64,000 bases of DNA, taken from positions 35,975-99,974 of the forward strand of contig CAIUWR010000078.1 of NCBI GenBank assembly GCA_903902915.1. The letters run 5' to 3'. Source of the DNA: an uncultured Hyphomicrobiales bacterium. GTDB lineage: Bacteria > Pseudomonadota > Alphaproteobacteria > Rhizobiales > Beijerinckiaceae. The position numbers and the translations under genes were made by a program. Of the stretch, positions 8,684 through 17,766 are shown in pieces. Each line of letters starts with the position of its first letter. Positions within the stretch are counted from its first letter, which is position 1. Below the pieces are notes generated by a model that saw only the letters and a program-made list of their open reading frames with translations, was not told where the DNA came from and ran no database searches.

Positions 8684-11098
8684 TTGATTCGTTCGTTTCG
8701 CCTCCTTCTGTGCGCCCTCACGCTTGCGCTGGGCGCCTCCCTCTCCTTCGCGCAGGCGCCCGCTCCCGTCTCGGTCGCGGCGCAAAAACTCGACGGCGTG
8801 CGCGCCAGCGTGGAACAGATCGAGCAGGCGCTTGGCCGCCGCGAGCTGGGCGACGCCGCTCTGCTGGATTTGCGCGCCAGCATCGAGCCGCTGAACGTCG
8901 CCCTGAAGGCCGCGCTGGAAGACCTGACCCCCAGGCAGGACGCCGCCCGCGTGCAGCTGGAGCAGCTCGGCCCCAAGCCGGACGACAAGGCGCCCCCGGA
9001 GGCGCCTGCGGTGGCCGCCGAACGCGAGGGCCTGCAAAAGCAGTTCGAAGACGCCGACGCCGCCGTCAAGCGGGCGAAACTGCTCTCGGTGCGCCTCGAT
9101 CAGGCCTCCGGAACCATCCTTTCCCTGCGGCGCGATCTGTTCACGCGCGCCCTGTTGGCGCGCAGCTACAGCATTTTGAGCCCCAATCTCTGGAGCTCCA
9201 TCTGGCGCGAGACGCCAGCCGATTTCAGGGCGCTCGGCATGGTCGCCAGCGACTCGTGGAGCGCTGCGGCGGCGCGGCTGGAGGGCCTGGCCATCCTCGG
9301 CTTGCTCACCGGCACGCTGGCCATAGCGGTCGCTTACGCAGCCGTGCTGAGATTGCAGCGCCGCGTGGTGCGCCGCGATCCTTCAAGGCAGGACGTGGAC
9401 GCCTTTTCGAAGGCGCTGGGCGCGGTTTGGGTGGCCATCTCGGTCGCCTCCACCCCCATGATCGCCATGGCCGCCATGATGGGCCTTTGGCGTGGGCTTG
9501 GCCTGTTCAACATGCGGCTCGATCCGCTGGTCGCCAGCCTGACGGACGGCGTGGCGCGGGTGGCGATCACGGCGGGCGTCGCGCGCGGCTTGCTGGCGCC
9601 AGACCTTCCCAATTGGCGATTGCTGGATCTTGGCGACCGAACCGTGGACCGATTGGCCCGGCTGGCGCTCTCCGTCGCCCTTTTCGTGTCGGCCGCCAAA
9701 GCGATGGAGGCGGTGATCGAGGTGATCGGCGCGAGCCTCGCCCTTTCAGTGGCGCTGCGCGGCCTCTCGGGCCTTATCGTGGCGTGCATGCTCGCCATTG
9801 GCTTGCAGGGCGTCGCTCCGCAGCCGGATGCGGAGGAAGCATGCCTTGGGCCGAAGCTGAGCCCGCGGCGCGACTGGTATGGGCCGATGCGCCTCGCCGT
9901 CTGGGCCTGCGTGACCGCCATCATCGTCGCCACGCTGATCGGCTATGTGTCCTTTGGCGCCTTTCTGGTCGATCAGGTGGTCTGGGCGAGTTTCATCGGC
10001 AGCGGCCTTTATCTGCTGCTGGAGCTGACGCGCGAGGCCATCGCGCAGGGCATGCAGCCGCACGCGCGCGTCGGCCGCAACCTCATGGCGAGCCTTGGGC
10101 TGCGGCGCGAATCGCTCGACCAATGCGCGGTTTTGCTGGCGGGCGCGGCGCAGCTGGGGCTGATCACAGCGGCCGCCATGCTGGCGCTGGCGCCGTGGGG
10201 CATCGAATCCGACGACATGTTCTCCAGCATCCGCGCGGCCTTCTTCGGCTTTCGCGTGGGAGATGTGACGATCTCGCTTTCGGGCATCATCGTCTCGGTC
10301 CTGCTGTTCGCCATCGGTTTCGCGCTCACGCGCGGCTTCCAGCACTGGCTGGAATCGACCCTGCTGCCGCGCACCCAGCTGGACGCTGGCCTGCGCAACT
10401 CCATCCGCACCAGCGTCGGCTATATCGGCTTCGTCATCGCCGCCGCCGTGGGCCTCGGCTATATGGGGCTGAGCTTCGACAAGCTGGCCATCGTCGCGGG
10501 CGCCCTGTCGGTGGGCATCGGCTTTGGTCTGCAATCCATCGTCAACAATTTCGTCTCCGGGCTCATCCTGCTCTGGGAGCGGGCGATCAGGGTGGGCGAC
10601 TGGGTCGTGCTGGGCGAGGAGCAGGGCTATGTGCGGCGCATCAATGTGCGCTCCACCGAAATCGAAACCTTCGACCGCGCCACCATGATCGTGCCCAACT
10701 CCAACCTCGTCACCGGCGTGGTGAAGAACTGGGTGCGCGGCGACAAGACCGGCCGCATCAAGATCCCCATCGCCGTCCAGATGAGCGCCGACCCCGAAAT
10801 CGTCCGCGACACGCTCATCGCCTGCGCCAAGGCTCATGAGCTGGCGCTGCGCATTCCCGCCCCCATCGTGTCTTTCGTGGGCATGACCGAGACGCTGCTG
10901 AAATTCGAGCTGATGTGCTTCGTGGCGGATGTCGAAACCTCCGGCCGGGTGAAGAGCGATTTGCATTTCGACATCTTCAGGCGCTTCAAGGCGGCGGGTC
11001 TGGAATTCACCCCGCCCGCAGCATCCCCCACCATCGCCATCGCAGGGCTGGAGCGGCTCGAAGCCGCGCTCCGCATCCTGCCCACCGCAAAATCCTGA
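8684..11098 (+). CDS. MscS-family mechanosensitive channel with DUF3772 N-terminal domain
   Basis: An 804-residue inner-membrane protein. It has a signal sequence (ending near SLSFAQ), a periplasmic helical domain of the DUF3772 type (to about residue 230), a series of membrane helices, and the MscS core at about 590-790. The core includes the pore-lining helix region and GFGLQSIVNNFVSGLILL, then the beta domain (RVGDWVVLGEEQGYVRRI) and FDRATMIVPNSNLVTG. It should open under membrane tension to release solutes. The start is a TTG at 8684 with GGAG nine bases before it; no better ATG is available in frame before the signal sequence. Confidence 0.93.
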   Translation: MIRSFRLLLCALTLALGASLSFAQAPAPVSVAAQKLDGVRASVEQIEQALGRRELGDAALLDLRASIEPLNVALKAALEDLTPRQDAARVQLEQLGPKPDDKAPPEAPAVAAEREGLQKQFEDADAAVKRAKLLSVRLDQASGTILSLRRDLFTRALLARSYSILSPNLWSSIWRETPADFRALGMVASDSWSAAAARLEGLAILGLLTGTLAIAVAYAAVLRLQRRVVRRDPSRQDVDAFSKALGAVWVAISVASTPMIAMAAMMGLWRGLGLFNMRLDPLVASLTDGVARVAITAGVARGLLAPDLPNWRLLDLGDRTVDRLARLALSVALFVSAAKAMEAVIEVIGASLALSVALRGLSGLIVACMLAIGLQGVAPQPDAEEACLGPKLSPRRDWYGPMRLAVWACVTAIIVATLIGYVSFGAFLVDQVVWASFIGSGLYLLLELTREAIAQGMQPHARVGRNLMASLGLRRESLDQCAVLLAGAAQLGLITAAAMLALAPWGIESDDMFSSIRAAFFGFRVGDVTISLSGIIVSVLLFAIGFALTRGFQHWLESTLLPRTQLDAGLRNSIRTSVGYIGFVIAAAVGLGYMGLSFDKLAIVAGALSVGIGFGLQSIVNNFVSGLILLWERAIRVGDWVVLGEEQGYVRRINVRSTEIETFDRATMIVPNSNLVTGVVKNWVRGDKTGRIKIPIAVQMSADPEIVRDTLIACAKAHELALRIPAPIVSFVGMTETLLKFELMCFVADVETSGRVKSDLHFDIFRRFKAAGLEFTPPAASPTIAIAGLERLEAALRILPTAKS

Positions 11099-11117
11099 CC
11101 CTCACAGAAACGAGACC

Positions 11118-11627
11118 ATGCGCAACCTTCCCGTCCGACTGACCGCCCTGGCCGCCGTCCTGAGCCTCGCCGCCTGCGCGCAAAAGCCTCTCGAAATCCC
11201 CACCGGCCAGCCGACGTTCTACCTCTCCATGGCCTCGCGCGAGGCGAAGGTGGATACGGCGGCGGCGCGCGATCTGATTTCCATCTACCGCCGCAACAAC
11301 GGGCTCTCGATGGTTTCGCTGGATCCGATCCTGCTGGCGGAGGCGCAGAAACAGGCGGACGCGATGGCCGCCGCCGATTCCATGAGCCATGAAGTGCGCG
11401 GCACATTGCGCGTGCGGCTGGATGGAGCCGGTCTGGAACATTCCACAGCGGTGGAGAATATCTCGGCGGGCTACCACACGCTCGCCGACGCCATCTCCGG
11501 CTGGCGCAATTCGCCCCACCACAACGAGAACCTGCTGAACGAAAAAATGCGCCGCATGGGCATCGCCAGCGCCTATGCGCCGGGCACCAAGTACAAGGTG
11601 TTCTGGGCCTTGGTGATGAGCGATTGA
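11118..11627 (+). CDS. CAP-domain lipoprotein (SCP/YkwD-like)
   Basis: A 169-residue protein with a lipoprotein signal peptide; the lipobox LAAC places the lipid-modified cysteine at residue 20. The mature part is a compact CAP domain: RDLISIYRRNNGLSMVSLDP, then SHEVRGTL, then the conserved HSTAVENISAGY and WRNSPHHNENLL. Bacterial CAP proteins are secreted and poorly understood; roles in cell-wall or lipid binding have been proposed. It follows the MscS gene by 19 bp and is likely co-transcribed. Confidence 0.88.
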   Translation: MRNLPVRLTALAAVLSLAACAQKPLEIPTGQPTFYLSMASREAKVDTAAARDLISIYRRNNGLSMVSLDPILLAEAQKQADAMAAADSMSHEVRGTLRVRLDGAGLEHSTAVENISAGYHTLADAISGWRNSPHHNENLLNEKMRRMGIASAYAPGTKYKVFWALVMSD

Positions 11628-11726
11628 CGCGCCCCGCCCAGCCTTCGCAGGCTGGCGATGCTTGACATGGCCAACATGTCTCCGAACAGGTGTCGGGAGC
11701 GACTTCACACAAGCCCAGGCCCGGCC

Positions 11727-12422
11727 ATGACCACGAACCGATTTCTGCACCGCCACCGCTTGTTGCGCCATATTCTGGGGCGCCAGCGCCTCGTGGGCTG
11801 CGTCGCGCTGGGCCTGCTGACGCTGGTCTTGCTGCCAGCGTCATGGCGCGTGGAGACGCAGCTTTTGACCGCCTGGAACCTCGGCGTGGCGCTCTATATC
11901 GCCAGCTCGATGCGCGTGATGGTCATGGCGGATCCGACCAAGATGCGCCGCCTCGCCCAGCTGACCGACGAGAGCCGCTTCGTGGTGCTGACCTTGGCCA
12001 TTCTGGCGGCGGTGGCGAGCATTGTGGCCATCGTCGCGCAACTGGCGCAGGTGAAGGATATGGCGGGGACCATGAAGGCCCTGCATCTGGGCCTGGCGGG
12101 CTTGACCATCCTCAGCTCCTGGACCTTCATCCACCTCATCTTCGCCCAGCATTACGCCCATGAGTTTTTTATCGAGCGCGCAGCTCAACCCACGGCGCCC
12201 GAGGCCATGCGCGGCGGCATCGCCTTTCCCGATACGCAAAGCCCCGACTTTCTGGACTTCCTGTATTTTTCCTTCGTGATCGGCGTGGCGTCCCAGACGG
12301 CGGACGTGACCATCTGCTCGCGCCCCATGCGCCGCGTGGCGCTGATCCACTGCGTGTTGTCGTTTTTCTTCAACACGACCTTGCTGGCCCTGACGATCAA
12401 TATCGCGGCGGGGTTGATTTGA
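11727..12422 (+). CDS. DUF1345 family membrane protein
   Basis: A 231-residue inner-membrane protein with about five hydrophobic helices: near 22-40 (VGCVALGLLTLVLLP), 46-66, 84-107, 118-138 and 205-230. The conserved segment SPDFLDFLYFSFVIGVASQTADV, followed by a basic stretch and FFFNTTLLALTINIAAGL, is typical of DUF1345. No function is established. ATG 11727 was chosen since the upstream frame extension (from 11658) lacks a ribosome site and is not family-like. It converges on ispG with a 3-bp gap. Confidence 0.85.
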   Translation: MTTNRFLHRHRLLRHILGRQRLVGCVALGLLTLVLLPASWRVETQLLTAWNLGVALYIASSMRVMVMADPTKMRRLAQLTDESRFVVLTLAILAAVASIVAIVAQLAQVKDMAGTMKALHLGLAGLTILSSWTFIHLIFAQHYAHEFFIERAAQPTAPEAMRGGIAFPDTQSPDFLDFLYFSFVIGVASQTADVTICSRPMRRVALIHCVLSFFFNTTLLALTINIAAGLI

Positions 12423-12425
12423 GGC

Positions 12426-13685
12426 TCAGGCCCCAAACCGCTTCTCGATATACTCCGTCACCAGCGCCTTGAATTCGCTGGCGATCCCCGCCCCCCGCAA
12501 AGTCATCGCCTTCTGGCCGTCGATGAAGACCGGGGCCGCCGGGGTTTCGCCGGTGCCGGGCAGGGAAATGCCGATGTCGGCGTGTTTGGATTCGCCCGGG
12601 CCGTTCACGATGCAGCCCATGACCGCCACATTCAGCGCCTCGACGCCGGGATAGCGGGTCTTCCAGCCCGGCATTTCGTCGCGGATATAGTCCTGAATGT
12701 CGCGGGCCAGTTCCTGGAACACCGTCGAAGTCGTGCGCCCGCAGCCGGGGCATGCCGCCACCAGCGGCACGAAGGTGCGAAAGCCCATGGTCTGCAACAG
12801 CTCCTGCGCCACGCGCACTTCAAGCGTGCGGTCGCCGCCGGGCTCGGGGGTCAGCGACACGCGGATCGTGTCGCCGATGCCTTCTTGCAGCAAAATGCCC
12901 ATGGCCGCCGAGGAGGCCACGACCCCCTTGGAGCCCATGCCCGCTTCCGTCAGCCCCAGATGGATCGCGTAATCGGACCGCGAGGCCAGCATGCGGTAGA
13001 CGGTGATCAGATCCTGCACCGCCGAGACCTTGGCCGACAGGATGATGCGGTCGCGCCCCAGCCCGATCTCCTCGGCCCGTTCCGCCGAGAGCAGCGCCGA
13101 GCGCACCATGGCCTCGCGGGTGACGGCCCGCGCTTCGATGGGCTGGGCCGAGCGGGCGTTCTCGTCCATCAGGGCGGTCAGCAGCTCCTGATCGAGCGAG
13201 CCCCAATTGGCGCCGATGCGCACCGCCTTGCCGTGCTGGATCGCCAGCTCGACGATGGCGCCGAATTGCCGATCCTTCTTGTCCTTGAAGCCCACATTGC
13301 CCGGATTGATCCGGTATTTCGCCAAAGCTTCGGCGCAGGCGGGATGGGCGGCCAGCAGCTTGTGGCCGATATAGTGGAAGTCGCCCACCAGCGGCACGCC
13401 GACGCCAAGCTTGGCCAGCTTGTCGCGGATATGGGGTACGGCGGCGGCGGCCTCGTCCCGATCAACCGTGAGTCGCACCAGTTCGGAGCCCGCGCGCGCC
13501 AGAGCCGCGACCTGCTGGACCGTTCCCTCGATGTCGGCGGTGTCCGTATTGGTCATGGACTGCACGACCACGGGCGCGCCGCCGCCCACCATTACGGCGC
13601 AGGCGCCATCGCCCACCCGGACCTGAACCGTGCGATGCCGGGGCGCGGGGCCGCTCTGGATATCGCTGCGCTGGTCGAGGGGCAT
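12426..13685 (-). CDS. ispG: 4-hydroxy-3-methylbut-2-enyl-diphosphate synthase (flavodoxin)
   Basis: A 419-residue IspG (GcpE), the penultimate enzyme of the MEP isoprenoid pathway, which reductively converts MEcPP to HMBPP using a [4Fe-4S] cluster. The N-terminal TIM-barrel part shows [16 protein letters not shown] and [13 protein letters not shown]. The C-terminal part has the cluster cysteines in ACPGCGRT (about 310 and 313) and [10 protein letters not shown] (about 357), with Glu as fourth ligand. The start at 13685 lies 20 bp after the zur stop, so the two genes are probably one transcript. Together with idi at 56807, it shows a MEP-type isoprenoid supply. Confidence 0.96.
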   Translation of the reverse strand: MPLDQRSDIQSGPAPRHRTVQVRVGDGACAVMVGGGAPVVVQSMTNTDTADIEGTVQQVAALARAGSELVRLTVDRDEAAAAVPHIRDKLAKLGVGVPLVGDFHYIGHKLLAAHPACAEALAKYRINPGNVGFKDKKDRQFGAIVELAIQHGKAVRIGANWGSLDQELLTALMDENARSAQPIEARAVTREAMVRSALLSAERAEEIGLGRDRIILSAKVSAVQDLITVYRMLASRSDYAIHLGLTEAGMGSKGVVASSAAMGILLQEGIGDTIRVSLTPEPGGDRTLEVRVAQELLQTMGFRTFVPLVAACPGCGRTTSTVFQELARDIQDYIRDEMPGWKTRYPGVEALNVAVMGCIVNGPGESKHADIGISLPGTGETPAAPVFIDGQKAMTLRGAGIASEFKALVTEYIEKRFGA

Positions 13686-13705
13686 GGTTCGTCTCTCCAA
13701 TGATG

Positions 13706-14218
13706 TCAGGTCAGTTTGCAACGGGCGCAAAGCCCCGCCAGTTCGATCACCTGGGCGCGGGGCATGAAGCCCGCGCTCTGCGCGACGCCCCGCAGGCTTT
13801 CGGCGGCGGCGCTCGAGGTCGCCTCCGTCACCGCGCCGCAGGCGTCGCAGATCAGGAAGATCGCGGGTTCGTGGGCGCCGTGGCCGTGTTCGCAGGCCAT
13901 GAAGGCGTTGCGGGAGGCGAGCCGGTGCACCAGCCCCTTCTCGACCAGAAAATCCAGCGCCCTATAGACCGAGATCGGCGCAGGGCGCTTGCCCGTGCCC
14001 GCCGCCAGCCGGTCGATCATGTCATAGGCGCCCAAGGGGCTGCCCGCCGCGCAGAGCTCATCGAGCACCCGGCGCCGTGCGGGCGTGAGGTCGACCCCCT
14101 GACCATCGGCGCGGGCCGGATCATGGGCGCAATGAGAGTGATCCCGGTGGCTGGCGGCCGGGTTCAGGTTCGTGGAGGAGGGGCGAAGCGGTTTCACGCG
14201 CTCAGTATAGGGCGCCAT
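13706..14218 (-). CDS. zur: Fur-family transcriptional regulator, Zur-like
   Basis: A 170-residue metalloregulator. A winged-helix DNA-binding domain ([28 protein letters not shown], then [20 protein letters not shown]) is followed by the dimerisation domain with metal ligands CEHGHGAHE and CDACG, and the C-terminal pair CARC. The two CxxC pairs form the structural zinc site. The arrangement without a classical Fur HHDH stretch favours Zur over Fur or Mur, but this is a family-level judgement. The N-terminus holds an extra His/Asp/Cys-rich stretch ([10 protein letters not shown]). It sits 20 bp ahead of ispG on the same strand. Confidence 0.85.
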   Translation of the reverse strand: MAPYTERVKPLRPSSTNLNPAASHRDHSHCAHDPARADGQGVDLTPARRRVLDELCAAGSPLGAYDMIDRLAAGTGKRPAPISVYRALDFLVEKGLVHRLASRNAFMACEHGHGAHEPAIFLICDACGAVTEATSSAAAESLRGVAQSAGFMPRAQVIELAGLCARCKLT

Positions 14219-14307
14219 CGCGCCGGGATCGACTCCGGCTTTGCGGGTAGGCGCCGCGTGACAAGCGCCCCGCCACCGCATAGAACCGGCTGAACAGGAG
14301 AGGAAAC

Positions 14308-15309
14308 ATGGCCGAAGGCAAAATGGAACTCAGCATCGCGCTGTCCGACAACGAGCGGACCCGGCCCATCATCGACGGAATCGTGCAGCCGCAGGGCATG
14401 CGCCTGCATACGACCGTGGTGCACCCTTCCGAAATGTTCTGGCGGCAGCTGAAATACGCCGACTTCGACGTGTCGGAAATGTCGGTCTCCTCGCTGCTGA
14501 TCGCAGCCTCGAAGGGCGACTACACCTGGGCGGCGATTCCGGTCTTCACATTCCGCATGTTCTTCCACACCCGCATCCTCGTGCGCGCCGACCGGGGCAT
14601 CAAGTCTCCGCAGGATCTGCGCGGCAAGCGTGTGGCGGTGCCCGAATATCAGCAGACCTCGGCCATCTGGTCGCGCGGCATCCTGCAACATGAATTCGGC
14701 GTCGCGGCCCGCGACGTCGAATGGTTCATGGAGCGGACCCCGGACATGAGCCACGGCGGCTCCACCGGCTTCACGCCGCCCGAAGGCGTGCGCCTGAACC
14801 GCATTCCGCCCACCACGAACATTGGCGAAATGCTGGTGAAGGGGGAGTTGGACGCCACCCTGCTCTATCTCACCAACACCAATCTCGTGGACCGCAGCAG
14901 CATCGACATCACCCGCGAGCCGCACATTCAATATCTGTTCCCCGACCCCATCGCCGAGGGCCAACGCTTCTATGGCAAGACGGGCGTCTACCCGATCAAC
15001 CACACTTTGGTGGTGCGCCGCGAGCTGCTGGAAAAGCACCCCTGGATCGCCCTCAACCTCTATTCCGCCTTCCTCAACGCCAAGAACGACGTGACCCGCC
15101 GCGCAAGGGCGGCCATGGCGCCCTGGCTGGAAGTGGGCGCGCTGGGCGATCAGGCCGAAAAAGGCTTCAACGCCGATCCCCTCGCCTATGGCGTGAAGGC
15201 CGCGCGGCCGGTGCTGGAGACGGTCGCGCAATATCTGCAGGAGCAAGGCCTCACCGACCGGCGCGTCGGCCTCGAGGAGGTCTTCGCCAAAACCACGCTC
15301 GACGTCTGA
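14308..15309 (+). CDS. 4,5-dihydroxyphthalate decarboxylase-like protein
   Basis: A 333-residue cytoplasmic protein (no signal peptide) with the periplasmic-binding-protein-like fold of the Pht5 family. Typical blocks are SLLIAASKGDYTWAAIPVF, DLRGKRVAVPEYQQTSAIWSRGIL and the region around PEGVRLNRIP. Characterised members decarboxylate 4,5-dihydroxyphthalate to protocatechuate, but many homologues act on unknown acids. A second, divergent copy lies at 42618. A 14-bp gap separates it from the exported binding protein at 15324, so the two are likely co-expressed. Substrate is unknown. Confidence 0.78.
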   Translation: MAEGKMELSIALSDNERTRPIIDGIVQPQGMRLHTTVVHPSEMFWRQLKYADFDVSEMSVSSLLIAASKGDYTWAAIPVFTFRMFFHTRILVRADRGIKSPQDLRGKRVAVPEYQQTSAIWSRGILQHEFGVAARDVEWFMERTPDMSHGGSTGFTPPEGVRLNRIPPTTNIGEMLVKGELDATLLYLTNTNLVDRSSIDITREPHIQYLFPDPIAEGQRFYGKTGVYPINHTLVVRRELLEKHPWIALNLYSAFLNAKNDVTRRARAAMAPWLEVGALGDQAEKGFNADPLAYGVKAARPVLETVAQYLQEQGLTDRRVGLEEVFAKTTLDV

Positions 15310-15323
15310 CCCGGAGAACCGCC

Positions 15324-16292
15324 ATGAAAAAGCTTGCAGCCCTCTCGCTCTGCGCTCTGTTCGGCGGGCAGGCGCTCGCGCAGGAGCGCGTGTGGCGACA
15401 CGGCGTCATCGAGCCCAAAGCGGATGCGGGGCTCATCATGGCCGGGCTGCAAGGGGGCTTTCCGGAAAAGTTCGGACTGAAGGTGGAAATCCTCAACCTC
15501 AAATCCGACGTTCTCGGCCTGAAGGCCCTGCTGGCGGGCGAACTTGACAGTTATGAGGGCGGGCCTGCGGGCGCGATCACCGCCGATTCGCGCGGCGTCG
15601 ACGTCAAGGTCATCGGCTGCGCCTGGCCGCGCATTCCCCATGGGCTCTTCGTGCGGGCCGACATCACCGACATCGCCCAGCTCAAGGGCAAGGCCATCGC
15701 CATCTCCGCCCCCAACGCCTTCCCGGACCTTCTCGCCCGCGCGGCGCTGAAAAAGGCGGGCGTGTCGCCGGACGATGTGACCTTCGCCAATCTTGGCAGC
15801 GATTCGGATCGCTTCAAGGCGCTGATGGCCAATGTGGTGCAGGCCTCGGTCTCCTCGGGCGAGTTTCTCGCCGTGGCGCCGCCCGATGTGAAGCTGCTCT
15901 TCGCCGGGCGCGACCTCATGCCCCAATTCCTGCGCAATTGCGTCATGACCTCGGGCAAGACCATCGCATCGAAACGCGACGACGCCGTGCGCTTCATGGC
16001 CGCCGAAATCGCGGGCTCGCGCTGGGCTGTGACCCACAAGGACGAGGTGATGAAGATCACCCGCGACGCCGCAGGCATCAAGGCGGACGACCCGCGCCCC
16101 GAATTCGTCTTCACGGAATCCCTGAAATACGGCGATTTCGATCCCGAGATGAATGTGGCGAAGGACAAGCTCGCCTGGCTGCAAAACCTTCTCGTGGAGA
16201 CCGCCGACGTCACCAAACCGGTGGACATCGCCAAGACCTACGACGAGACGATCCGCAAGGATGCGGCGGTCCTGGCGGATAAGATCGAATAG
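15324..16292 (+). CDS. Exported solute-binding protein (NMT1-like)
   Basis: A 322-residue protein with a signal peptide MKKLAALSLCALFGGQALA. The mature part has the NMT1/TauA-like blocks EILNLKSDVLGLKALLAGELDSYEG and DIAQLKGKAIAISAPNAFPD. No permease or ATPase gene is adjacent; the partner is the decarboxylase-like gene 14 bp upstream. It may bind the acid that the upstream enzyme uses, though this is inference. ATG 15324 follows CCGGAGAA. Confidence 0.82.
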   Translation: MKKLAALSLCALFGGQALAQERVWRHGVIEPKADAGLIMAGLQGGFPEKFGLKVEILNLKSDVLGLKALLAGELDSYEGGPAGAITADSRGVDVKVIGCAWPRIPHGLFVRADITDIAQLKGKAIAISAPNAFPDLLARAALKKAGVSPDDVTFANLGSDSDRFKALMANVVQASVSSGEFLAVAPPDVKLLFAGRDLMPQFLRNCVMTSGKTIASKRDDAVRFMAAEIAGSRWAVTHKDEVMKITRDAAGIKADDPRPEFVFTESLKYGDFDPEMNVAKDKLAWLQNLLVETADVTKPVDIAKTYDETIRKDAAVLADKIE

Positions 16293-16301
16293 CCTCGCCC
16301 G

Positions 16302-17036
16302 TCACGGCCGCCCGAACCCCGCCGCATCGAACACAGCGCGGCAGGGCTCCTGCGCCAGGAAGGCCAGAAAGTCACGCGCGGCGGGCGCCGCCTCGCGCCC
16401 AAGGGCGACCGCGTAGCTTGTGGTCAACTGGACCCCTTCCGGCAGCCAGGCGCCGATCTCGACCCCCTCCACAGCGACGATCTCGGTGGATTGGGTGAGG
16501 CCGAAGGGGGCGCGGCCCTCCGCCACTTCCTTCATGACATTATAGCCGCCCACGCGCAGCACCGTGCGGTCGGCCAGTTCCGCGATCAGCCCCAGCCGCT
16601 CCAGAACCTTGTGCAAATGATTGCCCGCAGTGCCCCCGCCTGCGGGATCGCCGCGCACGATGACGGGCGCCGCGCGCAATGTGCGCACGAAGGCCTCCAG
16701 CGTCGCAATATCCGGCGCGGCTTCGCCGCATCGCACCCCCAGCGCCACCCGCGAGACGCCCACCACCACGGGCTCGCCCACCAGCCCGCGCGCCGCCAGC
16801 TCCTGAAGCGACTCCAACGAAGCGGCGAGCACATCGGCCCTCTCGCCCGCGCCCAGACGCCTCACAATGGCGCCCGATGTGTCGAACAGCGCCTGCGCGC
16901 CGCCTCCCGTGCCGGCATGGAAAAGCCTGGCGCAATGGGTGATCGCCTGACGCACGGCGCTGGCGCACAAGATGCGCAGGCATGCGCCGTTCACATTTGC
17001 GTCATCGCGCGCCCCAATGATGGTTTCGTCAGCCAT
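16302..17036 (-). CDS. ModA-like substrate-binding protein without signal peptide
   Basis: A 244-residue protein resembling molybdate-type binding proteins. It has the N-terminal LRILCASAVRQAI, the central VVGVSRVALGVRCG, the hinge block RGDPAGGGTAGNHLHKVLERLG and the C-terminal QSTEIVAVEGVEIGAWLPEG. There is no signal peptide: the start at 17036 has a strong GGGGAGGG site immediately upstream, so this appears real rather than a start-calling error. A cytoplasmic location would make it a sensor or enzyme-like protein instead of a transport receptor. It is divergent from tctB across about 250 bp and converges on the binding protein at 15324. Confidence 0.7.
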   Translation of the reverse strand: MADETIIGARDDANVNGACLRILCASAVRQAITHCARLFHAGTGGGAQALFDTSGAIVRRLGAGERADVLAASLESLQELAARGLVGEPVVVGVSRVALGVRCGEAAPDIATLEAFVRTLRAAPVIVRGDPAGGGTAGNHLHKVLERLGLIAELADRTVLRVGGYNVMKEVAEGRAPFGLTQSTEIVAVEGVEIGAWLPEGVQLTTSYAVALGREAAPAARDFLAFLAQEPCRAVFDAAGFGRP

Positions 17037-17288
17037 ATGCCCTCCCCATTCTATTCGCGGCGAAACATAGAGCATCTGACGCCCCGGGACGAGCGGTGGG
17101 CGCAGCCGCATGGCGCAGGCTCGGCCATCCTAGTCGCCGCACCGCGCAAAAGTCATTTGCGGAACCGGCGCTTGCTCCCCCACCGCCAATCGTCGTATTC
17201 ACTGAGGGAAGATTTGATTGGGGGCATGGAACCATCGCGACGCAGTGCGCGGTGATGGTGGAGGCCCACATACGGGGGGAGCTGTCGC

Positions 17289-17765
17289 ATGATCAGTGAA
17301 GGTAGGCGTGACTATTACGCTGGCGGACTGATGATCCTCATCGGCAGCGGCGCTGCTGTCATTGGATCGACCTATAAGGTCGGGGGCCTCACACAAATGG
17401 GACCGGGGTTCTTCCCTGTGTGCCTTGGCGTCCTGATCGTGATCATGGGCGTGCTGATCATGCTCGCGGCCCGGGCGGGCGCGAAGGGCGGCCCCGACAT
17501 CATGGACGCCCATCATGCGCTCCCCTCCCACCCCGACTGGCGCGGCTGGGGCTGCATCATCGGCAGCGTCTTCGCCTTCCTCGTTCTGTCGGACTATGCG
17601 GGACTGGCGCCGGCCACCTTCTTCTGCGTCTTCATCGCGGCCAGCGGCGACAATGACAGTCATGTGAAAGCGTCCGCGCTTCTGGCGGCCGGCATCACCG
17701 TCTTCGCCATCCTGCTTTTTTCTTTCGTTCTGCATGTGCAGATTCCAGTTCTGAAGGGCCTGTAA
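17289..17765 (+). CDS. tctB: Tripartite tricarboxylate transporter small subunit TctB
   Basis: A 158-residue membrane protein with four hydrophobic helices (near 10-28, 38-60, 80-105 and 125-152). The block MGPGFFPVCLGVLIVIMGVLI is diagnostic of TctB, the small membrane component of TTT carboxylate importers. It is followed one base later by tctA. The ribosome site is GGGGGAGC before ATG 17289. Confidence 0.9.
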   Translation: MISEGRRDYYAGGLMILIGSGAAVIGSTYKVGGLTQMGPGFFPVCLGVLIVIMGVLIMLAARAGAKGGPDIMDAHHALPSHPDWRGWGCIIGSVFAFLVLSDYAGLAPATFFCVFIAASGDNDSHVKASALLAAGITVFAILLFSFVLHVQIPVLKGL

Positions 17766-17766
17766 C

